64,000 bases of DNA, from NCBI RefSeq assembly GCF_910592395.1, contig NC_088311.1, positions 4,590,501 to 4,654,500 on the forward strand. Reading direction: 5' to 3'. Position 1 is the first letter of the stretch; each line of letters starts with the position of its first letter. The notes below the pieces were generated by a model. That model was not told the DNA's origin. It searched no databases and was given only the letters and a program-made list of their open reading frames with translations. Position numbers and translations under genes: made by a program. This DNA is from Lineus longissimus (taxonomy: Eukaryota > Nemertea > Pilidiophora > Heteronemertea > Lineidae). Of the stretch, positions 12,201 to 27,200 are shown one piece after another.

Positions 12201-15200
12201 CAAAAAGAGTTCAAAGTTTTAAGATGAACAGTTGGACCAGTCAGTGTGACCAGGGCCAGTGTGTTCCGCACTAAATAACCCATAGAGGTCACACACCTGT
12301 CTGATCAGCTGCGGTATTAGGTGCATCGGAATTAGAATTTTTGTTTTTCTTCAGCGGTTGTACATGAGTTGTAACCCACATCAAAAACATTCACTTTAAA
12401 CAAATTATTTTGAAAAAGTAGGCATCCTTGTTCCAAATACGAGAAGACTGGCCATCATTCCAACATTGATAAAGCAGCATTTAGCAAACATCATTATGCC
12501 ATTTTGTGTAACACTTTAAATAAGACCTAAGTATTATTGGACCATTTGTCATGATTAGAGACAAAGACCAATCACATGTGCATAAGTTTCAACCTATCGA
12601 GAGAGTTATGTTAAAAGTTATGTGGAATTGCGATACCGTTGCTACGAAATCTGCAGTAGGGTTAAAAGCTGTGACAATTTTCATCAGCATCATTTGACAC
12701 ATGCTGCAGGTTTGAATTCAAATTTCCATTTCACACGACACTTTGAAATCACCATAACATCCACATTAATCAAAATAAACATAAATTTCAAAGTTCCAAT
12801 GACTGGCAAATGCATTTTTAGACTTTTGAGGTTGAACACCTTCTCAGCATCCGTCCAACTTCACCAAATAACAATTCCATGAAAAAGTGCCACTTCCCGC
12901 TTTTAAGTCCTATTATGTGATTTTTGTGTACAAAGAACCTGTCATTTAGAATGAATTAAACCCACGGCACGTGTCACAATAAAATCAGCCAGAAGCAGTG
13001 CATGCCTTTTTGTTCTTTCAAACACACCTTCAAGCATCATCATTCAAACCAGCGCTCTCAACACAGAGTGAAACTGTCACAATAGGGTATAATCATGATA
13101 GCATATTAATGAAGATTTGTGAGGAATCCTTCATAAACAAACTCTCTAGAGTTATTGATGACATTTCGAAAGATCTAACTTTCTAATCGAGCTTTGTATT
13201 ACAGGATCGCTTGAACCGTCATTTTATGTCAGCCAACAGCAAATGAATATGGAAACCCACTTGAGGTGGGAGAGAAGTGGCCTTGTGGAGATCACGTTTT
13301 TCTGATATAAAGACCATTCGCTGAACTTAAGAATTTCAGGCAATTGAGACAAACACCTGCAGCGTCACAGACCCCTTGGACTGATCTATTTTGTCCTGCC
13401 CTCTAGCGTTGCGGGAGTAGATTGGACCAATCTTATTCGATGAGAACAGTTGAATGTTGCGCTAAAGTCGTGTGTGCCCTTCATTCAAAGGACCATTTGG
13501 ACATGTCCAGACACGATGACAGAGACTTTACCTGTAGCTGTGACGATTGACCACTGACCTGTCGCCACGGAGGATTAGCTATGAGTGGGCTGACCGCTGA
13601 CCACTGCAGTCACAGAGGATTAGCTATGAATGGTCGACTCCCTATTGACAAGACAAATAATGCACCTGAAGCTGCCAGATATGATTTATACAACACAATA
13701 CTGAGACATAACACACTGTCATGGTCTTCTTGAAAGCATTGTAAACCCCAAAAGTTTTGCATCTCTTTATTTTGCGATTGGATGCAAACACATTCAGCCT
13801 CAATGACCCTTGGCTAATGATCCTTGGTCAGTCCTCAGACAAGAACCAAATGCCACATCCGATAGAAAGATACAGTATGTCGAAGAGCAACAAATTATGG
13901 TTATTAAGAGATGAACTTGAAGATTAGGACACAATCAATAAGGTTGAATGTTTCATGAGGACATAGAAGAACCTGTCACGATCCCCACAACAGGTCAGAG
14001 GTAATAATTATGAGAGGAACACTGATGAGAGATAACAATGTCGAAGGAACAGCCAAAGCAACATTACTCATTCTTCCAAGTCACCTGCTCTGAGAGATGT
14101 ATCTGCATGTTCCGAACCGAGCACAACACACTGGAACCAGGCTGGAATTTGAGGCAGTGGAAAAGGGGCAGATGCTGATCACCTATCCAGCACGAGTTGA
14201 CTTGTGAGCAGACAAGCGTTGAAGAGGATGTCCTTTATGATGCGCTTGACATGATTAAAACGATACATGGGAACCTGCTGTGATCAAAAACACCATGAAA
14301 TTCAAAAGTGTGAAAATGAAGGGTATAAGGTGTCAAAATCCTTCCCTGTTTACCCCCTGCGACTATCACTGAATAGAAAGGTTCAATTTTTGAGGGTCCA
14401 TTTCAAGAAAATTGACACAGTTTACCAATCTCTGTAGCAACCAGAAGAGGATTAAAGCAACAATGACAAGGTTTATGGTTTCAAACCTACAGGACGAACG
14501 CATTGCTGGAAGGTCTTCTGATAAGATTGTGGTCCAATGCGCCCCTGTCCTGTACCGGCTAGACGCGCAACCCCTTATTAGGGTTATTAGCAGATTATTC
14601 GGGACTCATCATCACGTGTGACACGCTCATCTCTGCGGCCCTCCTCGCTATTGTTCTGCCCCCGCCTTTGTATCAAATATTGACAGGGTTATCACTTCTA
14701 GGTTCTTGGGTATCGCAAATCCATCAAAAACATTAAATATCTCATATCTTTAACTTTCTAATCTTTTTACTTTAAAGCGTTTCAACCCATCTCGCATTTC
14801 AACCTATCTCGAAAAATACCTTTCCACCCTCTGATATCAAGAGTAAGAAGATTTTTGAGTAAAACAAAATCTCTAATTTGGAAAGCAAGGACACTCAATA
14901 GGTTGGGCGGGGACAAGAAACAAGATTTTTACCTGGCCTACGATGGAGTGGTGACAATCACTGATAAAGGAACACAAATTGGAGATGGGAAATGCCCGAG
15001 GGCCTGTGTGAACTGGGTGATATTCAGGGCCACTTTAGTCGTGCCGTTTTACCCCTTACCCCTAGGACCCACTACCATGTCATAATATATAATTAGTGAA
15101 CAATACCCTGCTGGGTTTTCAATGTACTAGCCTACGTTTTACAATGTGGAAATATCCGCTGTTAATCAACATTCAACTAGAGCCCCACTGATGATTCTTA

Positions 15201-18200
15201 AAGAACCTTCACCACCAGATACCCTTGAGGCTAAAATGGATCACAGTGGGTAACGCACGGTTCCAGAGTGGTAAATGGAAGTGTTAGGGAGGTAAAGACC
15301 CTCGAACTTGCTTGGGGCATAGAACCCCCTGCCCTACCGGAGATCAGCAGGACCCAGGTGACAGGTGCATCAATTGACAGAACTTTTTTTATTTCACGAA
15401 TTTAGTAATAAAAAGCTCATTTTGGAGACTAATTAAAAGCCACAGATATCTCACTAATTAGAAATGAATTGTTAGATGCCTGCATAACAACCAATGTTTA
15501 AAAAAACACTTTTAAATCATAATGCTACAGGGCTCCTGATACCACAATTGTTATTTTTATCCTCACCAAATTTCATTATCATCATAGCTCGAAGGGTTGA
15601 GCATTTGATGTCCTGGTGTGTTTTTTAGTAGATTCAAATTAATCAAGACCACAGAGATCACACCAATTAGAATGGAATCATTTAGAGATCACTGCATGAC
15701 GACCAACAGGTTTTTTCAAAGCCGGTATATAGCTTTTCAGGGGAGAAGCTCTGGGCTGCTGCACAATAGTTAACTCCATACCTACATGTAGTCCCAGTAT
15801 CGCACTAATTAAAAAAGAATCATTGGATGCATGCATAACTGCATAACAACCAGGAGTGAAACGTTCAACTCAAATGAGATTGGGCCTGAACAGACTTTTT
15901 TCACTTTGGGGAGGGGGAAAAGCATTATCTACTGTCAAAATTTAATTGTCTGCTTTTCTGAAATGGTTGAAAGGATCGGAGGTTTTCCAAGCAACTGGAC
16001 AGCAAAATGCCATGGAGGGTTAAGTGCAACAACTTGCAAGCATCCAGTCCGTACACACCATCACATCATCACGGGCAGCACAGATTATTTTACACAACCC
16101 AAAATTGCATGCTGTGTATCACCTTACAGCCTCTTCCATTACGTCCACGTTACTGGTCATACGCCTTGTCCGAGGGGACACACGTTACGCTTGTCGTTCT
16201 TTCATTAAAATACAACCCGGGAGTTTAAAATTTAATGACCAGATCTCCAGGAAGAATTTTACGCCTGGCCAGACTCATCAGGCGTTTGTTGAATGAGTAA
16301 AAGGCGCAAGAGATTACCATTGTCACGTCAAATTAGTGTTAACACAATCGTGAATCGCCATAATTGTTGGCGTCTTTAACAAGCATTCAAGATTACGGTG
16401 GTGAAATCATAAGATGTTTTCCATTCATTTTTTGCATGTAAATTGAATCCCCTAAATTAAACTTTTGTGGACTCATTATATCAAGCAATGATGTTTCTAT
16501 ATAATTTTCCAGTAGATATTAAAGTAAATTGCCCTAACCCCAAGGTACAGCTTTACATGCACATTGACGAGTGCGCTAATCTCTCTTAGGGGAATAATTA
16601 CGAAAGTTGATTATAACAATTAAAATTTCAATTTATTTAAGACACCCTCTTAGTAATATCTCTCCACAAAACAGATTTTCAATACTTGTGTAGTATCGTA
16701 TGACTGATAAATGGGCAAGATTACAAACTCCGCTATATAAAAAGTATGAGACAAATTTTAGACACGGTATCACATGGTAGTGTGAGTTGAGCACTGTCAT
16801 TGAACTTTTGAATAGAAACTTAAAACTGTAAATTTAGCGAAAACTAAGTATTGAAGAAAAGATCAAAAACTGATTTTGATATCCTTGTGAAAAGAATAAA
16901 GAAAAAAATAGCAGATTTTTTTATATTTTAGAATATGCCACTGTGGTGTGGGGTGAAGGAGAAGCCCAGGGGTCAAGGGAACTTTTCATTCAATGTCTTC
17001 AGTCAGACCAGCATCTGTCCAGAGCCAAACCATAGGCAATCAAATGGTTCTCACAGTTTGCAATCGATATCATTGTTTGAGGCTATGCAGAGACAATGGC
17101 TGATACCACCATTCCCAAATCTAAGCCTCTACCTTTAAATCTGGTCCAAGAACGGTTGGGTCGACTCTAGCCTGGGCAAGGCAAGATGTTAATTGAAAGT
17201 ATGTTTCATACGCTGCCATTTTACTGGTAACTCGGAACAATTTGCTGATCCAGAATGGCACTAAGAGTAAGACCAACTGAATATTGCTCAAACTTCAACC
17301 ATTTTTGATATCGCAACACCAATGCAGCCGGTAAAAGTTGAACTGTAGCCAGGTCATTGAATCTCAATCAGATGACAATGGAAAGATTCAAGCTTCGTAT
17401 TCGATTTCATGTGAAATTCAAACCACCGATACCGTCCTCATTGTAAGGCACACAGTGATGGAAGACGGCGGCTATCGTTCAAATTTTCTTTATAATTAGA
17501 CATCAACAAAACAGGTGTAATTAGGCAAGGTAACAGAGAAATTCACAGGCGAAACTGGATCTGCAGACCAACAAAAGCATAATATTGTGTAACTTAAAAT
17601 TAATCGTTGGGCTTTTGGACAACCAACGTCCCTTTTGATATTGATGTTGCTGAGGAGTTTTGTTTAACGTTTGTTAAACAAGGTTCACACAACAGTGAAA
17701 TTGGATTCTGATGGGAACACATCATAAAGAGCTCAAAAACAGTACTTTAAAAGTAGCAAAACAACACAAATCCCAAAAATTGATGTACTCACGTTGTGAT
17801 GGAGACCTTATCGTGTTGCATTAAGAACCGCGTGCTCTGGGTCATAGAAAGCTCCATCTGGTGAGAAAAGAGAGAAAATATCATGGTTAATATGGTTATC
17901 ATAAGTTCTAATTGGGTTGGATATCAATATGATCAGCCATTCCCTAATTTGTGCTTGTTGTGCCTTGTTTTAACTGCATATATGCAAGAAAGAAGAAGGT
18001 AAGTCAATTGTGAGTGGTACTGTATGATAACAACGTTGAGTACCACAAACACAACTTTGTAAAGGATTCACATTAGTTTTATCTATAATCAAGTTTTTCA
18101 GGAAGAAACAGCAGGGAAATTTGTTCACACAATCAGATGGGATGCTCCTCCCCAAGTTATTTCCAGCGAAGTTCAACTTTGAAAGGAGGGAAAAGTTCAC

Positions 18201-21200
18201 TGGGGTCATTTGGTGAAAAAGTCTTTTTACACCCTCTTTGCAAAACATTTCAAATTACAGGTACCCATCACCTTTGAATAGAGATAACTAAATATGCTAA
18301 GTCATGATTTGCATCCTCTGCTCTGTGAATGTAGGGGGAATTACAGGGGGAAAAGTGGGAGGTGATATAATACGGGATCTTCCTTTTTGATCGGATGCTA
18401 CAAACACTATACTACAATAACACCCAGCGTGCAATATATGGGGTACAACCCCAACTCATGTATCAATAATACAATTGTGAGATAGAAAAATCCTGTGAGA
18501 CCCTGGGGCGGTTTTCGAGTAGGTACGTAGGCAGCAACCTGTCACAACCGGATGACTGTGGGTGCCAGTCTCCAGCCTCCCGCTGTCAGGGTAAATTACG
18601 AGAGAGAAAGGGTATTCACAGGTCCAAATCGAACAATTCATCGCCAAATTGACTGACGTGCATGACCATAACAGAACCACGGTCATTTGTCCCGCTGTAT
18701 GTTTATATGCGAAGCTGTCTATTAAAATCTATTCTCGTGATTGTTTGAGTCGATGAAAACTGACAATTGTATTAATATGAACTCAGAAAATAGCTATCAT
18801 ATCAAAAGCCCAGTGACAAGTTGAACTCACAAGTCCCATTGTACGAACCCATGTTCGGCACTTATGATTTTATATGATTCCTTTATGATAAAACATGTCT
18901 TTTTATGTCTTGGTCAGCCTCTTTCTTGTTAGCTTTGTCTATGTCACCAGCATAGGGGTACTCCCACCGTGGCTAAACACAAATGATTGCTTTTCACGCT
19001 ATATGAATCCCACTTACAATGTAATCGTGAAAAGCACCTGTTGTGGACAGGGATAGACATCGGATACTCAGAGCTAACCTTTTTAATTTTCCCAATGTCA
19101 TATCGCTGATGATTTTCAGGTCATAACGTCTGAAATCAGGTCATAACGTCTAAAATCATTGTGAAATTCGGCACCTGTAGACCCACTTAACCCTAATTTT
19201 CACAAAAACCTGGGGTCACAAAAATGTACACTTGAATATTCTGCAGTGTGGAAGAAGTTGAATGGAGCATGATTCCATGTCTCTTAGAATTTCACACCTG
19301 GTTTGGTAGATTATCTAAAAATCACAGGAGCAGGGTTGACACAAAAGTGACCATGTTTGGGTCAAGGGACCACACGTATTGGTATGCTCATGGTAACCAG
19401 GAGACCAGGTCAGTTCTTGATCAATTCTCTTCCCAGGATTGTTTCGATTTCCCTTATAACTTTCGAAAAGCCACAATAATGACCACAGATAAGTTTTACT
19501 CATCGACTGATTATCTTGGCTCCCACGACAGTTCCCCATCGATGTTATATACAATGACAATGAGAAGTTGTCACCTGACAATAGGTGGCAGGTCACCCTC
19601 GTGTAGTCGCTCGCTCATCACTCGTGCGACACGTGGGCAAATGTTTGGATCCAAATACAAATGTTTTTAATTTCAAAAGATAAATGACCCATCAAACCAG
19701 ATCAAAGATCTAAGCATGTTCAGTTGCGGTTGGCTGAAAAAAAGATCGGCTGTGACAAGCCGACAGAGTCGTTCGCCCATGGACCGTTGAGATCTCAATC
19801 AAAACATATAATAGCATAGACGGCTCTCTATTCCGGTGTCTTCATCATTCAGCAACGGCCTGTTCCTGTTAGCTCTGGGAAAGACTGTGAGAGAAAGTTC
19901 ACGTTATGGATAAGCATGACTGAGTGATTGATTTGGTGTTTTTCAGGATGAAATCGTTCATGGAAGCGGTATGACAAAGTACATGTTTTTTTGTGCCTCA
20001 TGGTTCAAACAACTATGCCTGGCACACATGCCAGCTGAAATGTGAATTGTTGTATTACTAAAATATGAGTGCTTTCTGATGATACAATGATACATGTAGT
20101 AGTAAGGGAGCCTATTTTCTTTAACTTAAATTGGGAAGGTTTTTCTTGGATCTTTTGCAAGACAAAGAATGCCAGACAGTATACCAAACAGAATTCGATA
20201 ATCCTTTGCAAACAAATGTTCCTCTGATTACAGACAAATAGAGTACTTTTGAAATAAACCACAAATGTTCTTTTACTAAAAAGTGTAAGGTTTTATTTCA
20301 TCAAATTTTTGGTAAATGCTCACTGAAGAAGTTCACCTATCAATGAATGAACTGAATATTTTATCGTCATCGTACATCGTCATCGGTATTAATTTTTAAC
20401 GTTTCAAAGAATCCTACAAACTTGATAACTTTTTTGTTCAATCTCAAATTTCAACATTTCCACGCCGGTCTGAACTAAATCACTTGAACCAGAAATACCA
20501 AATGACACCAATTGTTACAGATGATAAAGAACTATCACAAGAAACGTGACTTAACAATATCGTATCTTCCGCGTCTAATTTGCATAACCATGGACTATGT
20601 TTCAGAGGCAGAATTGCAAAGCACATAACTAAAGGGATACAGTCGGGACAATGAGCGCATCATAATCGGACAATTACACGAGAAGCGGTACAATGCAACA
20701 CTTGAATAGGCACACCTGATTCAAGACCACAGGCATCATGAATTATGGCCTTAGTAAAAACGCTAATCTAAAATCACTTCCAAACTCGAGACTAATCATT
20801 ATTTTACTGCTAAAAAGAATGAAAGGAGTGACTGACGTGAAAAGTGGATGTGAGAAAGTACCCTCACTTTAATCACCACATCCTTTTATGGGATAGAAAT
20901 GAAGATTCCTAGTAGTAGTAGGCCTATTTACACTGTCCACATTTGTACAATGTAACAAAGACAAATACCAGGGCACATACTAGAGGGTGAAGAGCAGGAC
21001 AGAAAAAGAAGAAACTCAATGATGACAATTTGCAATTCTGCGCCTTTGAAAATAGTTATGAAATGAATCTTAAACTTGATCAATGTGACATTAAATTTTG
21101 ATAATTGCAATTTTTGTTAAGAATCATTTTTAAATGTTAAACCAGTGAATCACAGACAAGATCCTTATCTGGGCAGTTAGATCACCGTTCTTAGAAATTC

Positions 21201-24200
21201 TCACGGAAGTTAGCCATTTCTTCTTAGCCTGCAGCAAAAGTGGCGTGAAACCAAAACAACAGGTGCAGTTGGCTGCAGTAAAGCATTCAACTTTCAAACA
21301 ATTGTTCTCAATGTCACGACCTTCAAACAGGCCGCTGTGACTTTCATTGAGAAGAAACCGTTCGATGAAATCAGTGGATGTTTTCATTTCACCATGATAT
21401 AGGCAAAGAAGAGAATTTTTACATTCATTTTAAAACCCTTGAATTTTGGACACCTCATCTCTGTTCAAGTCAGCCATAAAAACAAGTAACGTTGCTTGGT
21501 CTGTAGTGATGTGGCATTTCTGTTCAAATTGATTGTAACAAGATTAGAGTATGACAGACATTTGCATAATGGTGGTACCGGACACAGGAGACCAGGATAC
21601 ACCAGTATCAATCTTCACACAATGAATTATAATTTATTATCTATTTAAAAGACTGTACCAGTAGATTGGAGGAGACAATTTCAATTACAAAACATGAATG
21701 TTAATTTTCAATGATTCTAAAATCTAAGCTCTTTATCATTTTCAATATCTTTAAGTCATCACTCATGTGCTTCATAACATCACTTTTTCTTTTGTGGAAA
21801 TAGAGCCCCTATTTCAATTTGGACCTGGTCCCCGACTCATGTGACGGTATCGGCCACAATGATATGTCACTACTGCCACCTGCCAAAAACACACTAAACC
21901 ACAACAGTTAGGTCCTTGAGAAACGAAATTTTGATGAGTGACAAGAGCCAGTGATAAGGTATGGCATGAGCGCAGGAAGCAAGGCCCTTCCTGTGACAAA
22001 AGTATTCATTCACTCACCATTTTCGTCTGGAGTTTCCCTATCTCTTCATCTTTATCTCGTATGATCTGTTAAAGAAAACAAGCGTTTAGAATATAACTGA
22101 TAACTGAAAGTCAAAAGGTATTCTACATAATAAATAAACCATCATTTTCTCCTCAATGTTGTTATGTGCAAAAAGAAGCACCTGATTCCTTCAAAACTGT
22201 TTAAAATATTAAGGGTCCTCCCACCCCATATACCAGGAATCGAACCAACGACAACAGCAGGGACAGACAGTTCCTGATGGATTTTACAGTAATTCATCCC
22301 ACTTACGGTCTCTAGTTCTTCAATTCTTGATACTGTGAAGCAGGTATCCGTGTCAGTTAACGACATGCTCTCTCTGATCGGTACGACAGAAAGGCCCATG
22401 GAAGACTGCCCCATGGTTGACAGAGTCATGCCTCCAGATGATACCTGTAACCTTTCTATGTCACTCTGAGCTTTGGCTAAGTCGTCTTCCAACGTTTGAG
22501 GGGTACCCCTGTGTGAAATAGAGAACAACCAAATTAGCCAATATAACATACACACACTTATCCGGACATGATCACACTGCCGACATGATTTCAGGGAGGT
22601 GTTCTAGAGAGGAACCAGATGGATTGAAACAAATCAAATGCTCTTCGTTAGAGAAAATCAGTATCTTTCTTTTGAGACGAAACAGTGAAAATCCAGCTTA
22701 CTTTGCTTCATGCTGCTGTTCCCGAGACCCCAGCGTGGATGCTTTGTCCTCATCTCGCTCCGACATCAACATCTGGATCATCTCTGAAAACAGAAAACTA
22801 TGAGATATAAGGCAGGGTTAATGCGCTTTAATAGCCACGATTCAGTTTACCATATCTGAATCAAATAACTTGCTAGAACTTATAACATCATTGGCCAGTG
22901 TGGTAGGACCTCAATAGTGATTTTCAATTTGAACCCAAAAGTCTGCATTTCTGGTCTCGAGCATAGTTAGATACCAGGGACTAGACATTCCTGCACTTCT
23001 GATCAACAACACTTTAGGATACAAGTCTACAAGATAATTTTCATTCTTCTGAAAACTCCACAACTTTCAAACTTTCTTCAAGCTGTCCTACCTCTGTCTT
23101 TTTCCTGCAATGCCATCAACGACTGTTCCCTCTTCATCAAATCATCGATCACTTTGTCTTTCTCTGCTACAACCTTTGATAATGCTTCATTAAAGACAAC
23201 CTGTGGATGAAATGAGAATATATCTAGTACATATCATGCCCACCAATACCCATCTTCATGGAGTTCAAACTACCTAATTAATCATGCTCACCTCTACTCA
23301 TCTTAAGAGAGTTCAAACTCTAGTTTATCATGCTCACCTGTTTGTCAGCCACCATACTTGTCTTCATTGAGTTCAAACTGTCTTGTTTATCTTTTTCATG
23401 CTGCTGGATTAGAGTGTCTATCGTAGCAGTATGTTCCTTCACTAATTTATCCAAAGCCTGAAAACAGAAAAAGACACAATTTTCTTCTATGTCTGAGAGG
23501 GATGTTGAAGCAGGCCTGGCAGTATTTTTTTGGCAAATGCATAAAATTCTAAAGCATCTCTCTCTTACCTCTTTCACAGCAAGTTCTTTATCACGTTCAG
23601 CATCTGCCTTCCACTTAACCACTTCCTCCTCAGACACCGTGCAATCCTGCATTCGCTTCATCTCCTGCTGCACCTCCGAGATATCACACTTCAACCCCTC
23701 GACTTCATCCGCACGCTCCTTCATAAGTCCTGCTCGAAGTTCATCTAAATCCTTCAGTTTCGCACTCTCCAATTCTTGACGGATTTTCTCAACTAATTTA
23801 TTATGCTCCTTCTCCAAGTCACTTCTGATATCATTACACCGTATTTCAAACTCCTTTTTTAAAGTCTCCTGTATTTCCTCACAGGCATCTGCCAATTTTT
23901 TCTCATGTTCCTTTTTCAAAACTTCAATCTCTGACCCATGGGTCTGCTCCAATCTTTCAGTCACGTCTGCTACCATAGCAGCCATTTTCTCCGCATTATC
24001 TTTTTCCATAATTTTTACAATTTCATCTTTCTCCTTTTGGAACTTCTCCATAAGCTCTTCTTTCAAACATTCCAACTCTTTGCTAATTTTCTCCAAAGAT
24101 GAACTCTTTTCACTGACCACAATGTCTAGATTAGAGAGCTTCTCGTCCTTATCACCAATTTCCTTTTCAAACTCAGCTCGTACTTTCTCCACCTCAACCT

Positions 24201-27200
24201 CATGCTCCAAAGTCAAACTTTTCATTATCGCATCTTTTTCTGCTTCGAATCCCTCCTTCAATTCCAAAACCACCGATTCCATTTTCTCCTTCTGCTCGTC
24301 AAGTTCTTCATTAACCTTTGTAATCTGCTCCCGATACTGTTCCAAGTCCGCTTCAAGCATTTTCATCGTCGCACTCTGTTCTACACACTTTTCCTCCTTA
24401 TCCTTAAGCTGTGTTTCAAGTTCGTTCCTGAGCTGATTGAATTCCTGCTGATGGATTTTTGCCTGCTCCGCTTCTACTTTGTTCATGGCACTTAGAATAC
24501 TCTTTGTGATGGTGTCGATGTATTCAGAGAATTCCTCCTTCTCCTTCTGCAGAATTTTTTCAGTACCAAGAAGATCACACTTAATCTTCAACATCTCTTT
24601 TTCCGCTAACGAATACAACGATTTAAATTTTACCTCAACCTTGTCTAGTTTGTCTTTATATACATGCGCAGTGTTCTCACTGGCTTCTAACTGAGCAGTT
24701 TTTTCATGAACCATTTGTTGTAGTTCCGCTACCCTGTATTTTATAGGTGGCGACTCGGTCATGGAAGAAGGCATTGACTCGTCGATATAAAAGACAGCTG
24801 TCGTGAACTCATCTGATGTTTCATCGTGCGGTGAAAGACAGGGAGACGTACTCAATGCCTGCCCACTTATAACAATATCTTTACTCTGTTCCGTCACTTT
24901 CACATCTGATGTTGATTTCTTCACAGGCGTCTGAAGCTCTGCGGATTTCTTCACACCTGGTTCCTTGCTTGCACCGAGCCGACTTGGTACTCTCGTGTCT
25001 GGAGGTGTACCAAACGTATCGGACTCCATGTCTAGTATTTCCACATCCGACTGTACCATCTCGTCATCCTTCTTAGCACCATCAATAACGTCCTTTATGA
25101 GCTGTGACCTAACTTCCCGTCTTGGTGACATCTCGTCTGGGTGGTTGATCACCTCAATGTCCGATGTGGACTGGTCCAGTCTCATACTATCCGTTCCCCT
25201 CAGCGTGACAGAGGAGAAGTGGTTGGCTATAACAAAGGGTTCTGGAACTCTGAAAAGCGACAGGTAGACAATTAGATTGTCATTTCGACAGTGATTATTT
25301 TGATCATTCCAAAACATATCAGATACAACTGAGTCATCATCCAGACCCCAATTGCGGCTAAGGCTTTGGCCTGGTTTCCACAATTCAAAAATATGATAAG
25401 CCAGTGATTTTTTGTGAAGCCAGAGACAGTTGTTTTTATTTCGCTCGCCTTATATATTTTTGATTCAATGTAGTTCAAAATGGAATACCTCAGGAAATCT
25501 GCCAGTTCTGGTAATGATTTCTGCAGTGTCTCTATGTCTTCTGCTGTGACTTGAGGTAGATTACTATCAAATACTCCAGGAGGTTCAGTCTGCAGAAAGA
25601 GACAAATCATTAATGAGAAAAGGAAGAGCTTGAAGCGATGAAACCACTTTGGATTCAGCATTATAGAAATCTTTACGGTGGTGATTCAAATCAAAAACAA
25701 GAACCTAAATGCAATCAACTACCACTAGGATACTGCTTACCACGTCCACAGTTCTTCCTTGACCTTAAATCGGTTAGTAATAAAAACGAACACACAACTC
25801 ACTGCAAAAGGTGGTGGCTGGTCATGAATTCCTGGGAACAGAGCCTTGAAGAAATGGTGGCCAACAAACTCAACGACTGCAGCGCGTCTGGCGATCTCTT
25901 CTTTATACAGGTGGCTGGAATCCTCAGCTAGTGAAGCAGCCCACTGGAAGGAGAAAAGGAAATGAGAATTCGGCTACTTGGTGCATTCTCAGACCATCAG
26001 AGATACTCGTATCTTTCATTTATGGACAACAGTTCTCACATAAGCTTAATTATGGAGTCAATACTTTGTATGTGGCGGATAATTTTTCTGCATGATAATG
26101 AACTAAAGATATCTAGGTTTACAGCACCTGTTTCTGTAGAATTTCTATCAAAGTGAGCCACCTACCTCGGTGAACTTCTCACAGAAATTCCTCCTTCTAC
26201 AAATCTCTGTCACAATCTTTGAGTAAACCTTTGGTGCGTTATGGACATGCTGAAGTACCTCAAGTTTACGCTTCAATCTCTTCAGGTTTTCATGATGGAT
26301 GACTAGTTTGCCGTCGACATCGTATAGGTTCTTCTCAACATACATGATCCATCTGAGAGAGGATAGAGAGATAAACCTGGGTCAATTGCTGTCAGTTAGT
26401 TTATTTTACTTGTCTCAATAACATAGCAACACAGGCCATCATGAGAACTATGAACTGACACAACCTGATTTGTTTGGCTACACCCTCTCAAATCAATACA
26501 GCAAAAGTGCCGCTTGGTTTAAAACAATGAACAACAAAACCTATGTACCTTAATCTTTGGTGGAGGTTATAACACAGTTCTTCCTTCGCTTTGGCACATT
26601 TCCCTCTGGCGAGGATCAAATTTTGGTGGTTCTGGAGCATGACCTTTAACTGCTGCTTGTGACTGGCACACAGGTCAGGGAAGATGGAATTATCACGCAC
26701 GTTGCTTGCACGGTTTTGATTTTGGATGAAACCCTACAATGGAATGTAATAAGGTCAAACCGGAGCAACGACGCAGTACAGGCAGATATGTGACTAATGT
26801 TATTGATAAGTTCAAATTTAGAAGCCACTGTAAGTACCCGAGACCACTCTCTTTGCCAAAATCAGATGATGCTTTACTTAGAGTGAGCGATTAAGGCAAA
26901 ACTGCTGGCGACTACATCTACTGCCTACAACTGCCACCTTCTCCCCTACCTGTGACATTTCTCCCTGTTCCCCCAGGAGTCTCCTGGCACTAAACATGAG
27001 CTGCTCGAGCTTGGACAGCCTATCCTCTAGACCTTTCACCTCCTTCATACTGGGATTATTCACACTTTCAACAACGCTTTGCACCTCACTGAGTAATGTC
27101 TCCATCACATGTTCATCGAACTGAAAACAAAAAGCAAATTGAATACATCCACGCGTGGGCTTTCTGAGATATTAGACTACACCTAAGTGCTGTTCTCTGA

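Larger units (their letters stand above)
9222..17792 (-). other. Large RB1CC1 intron (8.6 kb)
   Basis: The donor at 17793 and acceptor at 9221 fit in phase, giving 8,571 bases with no supported gene on either strand. Open frames here are short and not protein-like. Diverged repeats are visible at 15436-15860 and a two-copy motif at 13558-13630. A nested gene or an RNA gene cannot be excluded by eye. Confidence 0.7.

Noticed and set aside
15831-16296. Three overlapping + strand open frames (125, 73 and 90 codons)
   Set aside because: Inside the large RB1CC1 intron, mutually overlapping, with no recognisable motif.
19248-19670. 140-codon + strand open frame in an RB1CC1 intron
   Set aside because: Not protein-like, no splice or start context, overlaps an antisense open frame of similar size.
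22200-22300. tRNA-like B-box word (GGAATCGAACC) in an RB1CC1 intron
   Set aside because: No A box or cloverleaf could be built around it; at most a decayed SINE fragment.
23489-25267. Several + strand frames of 70-118 codons opposite RB1CC1
   Set aside because: Antisense shadows of the long coiled-coil exon; Ser/Phe-rich composition is the complement of Glu/Lys codons.
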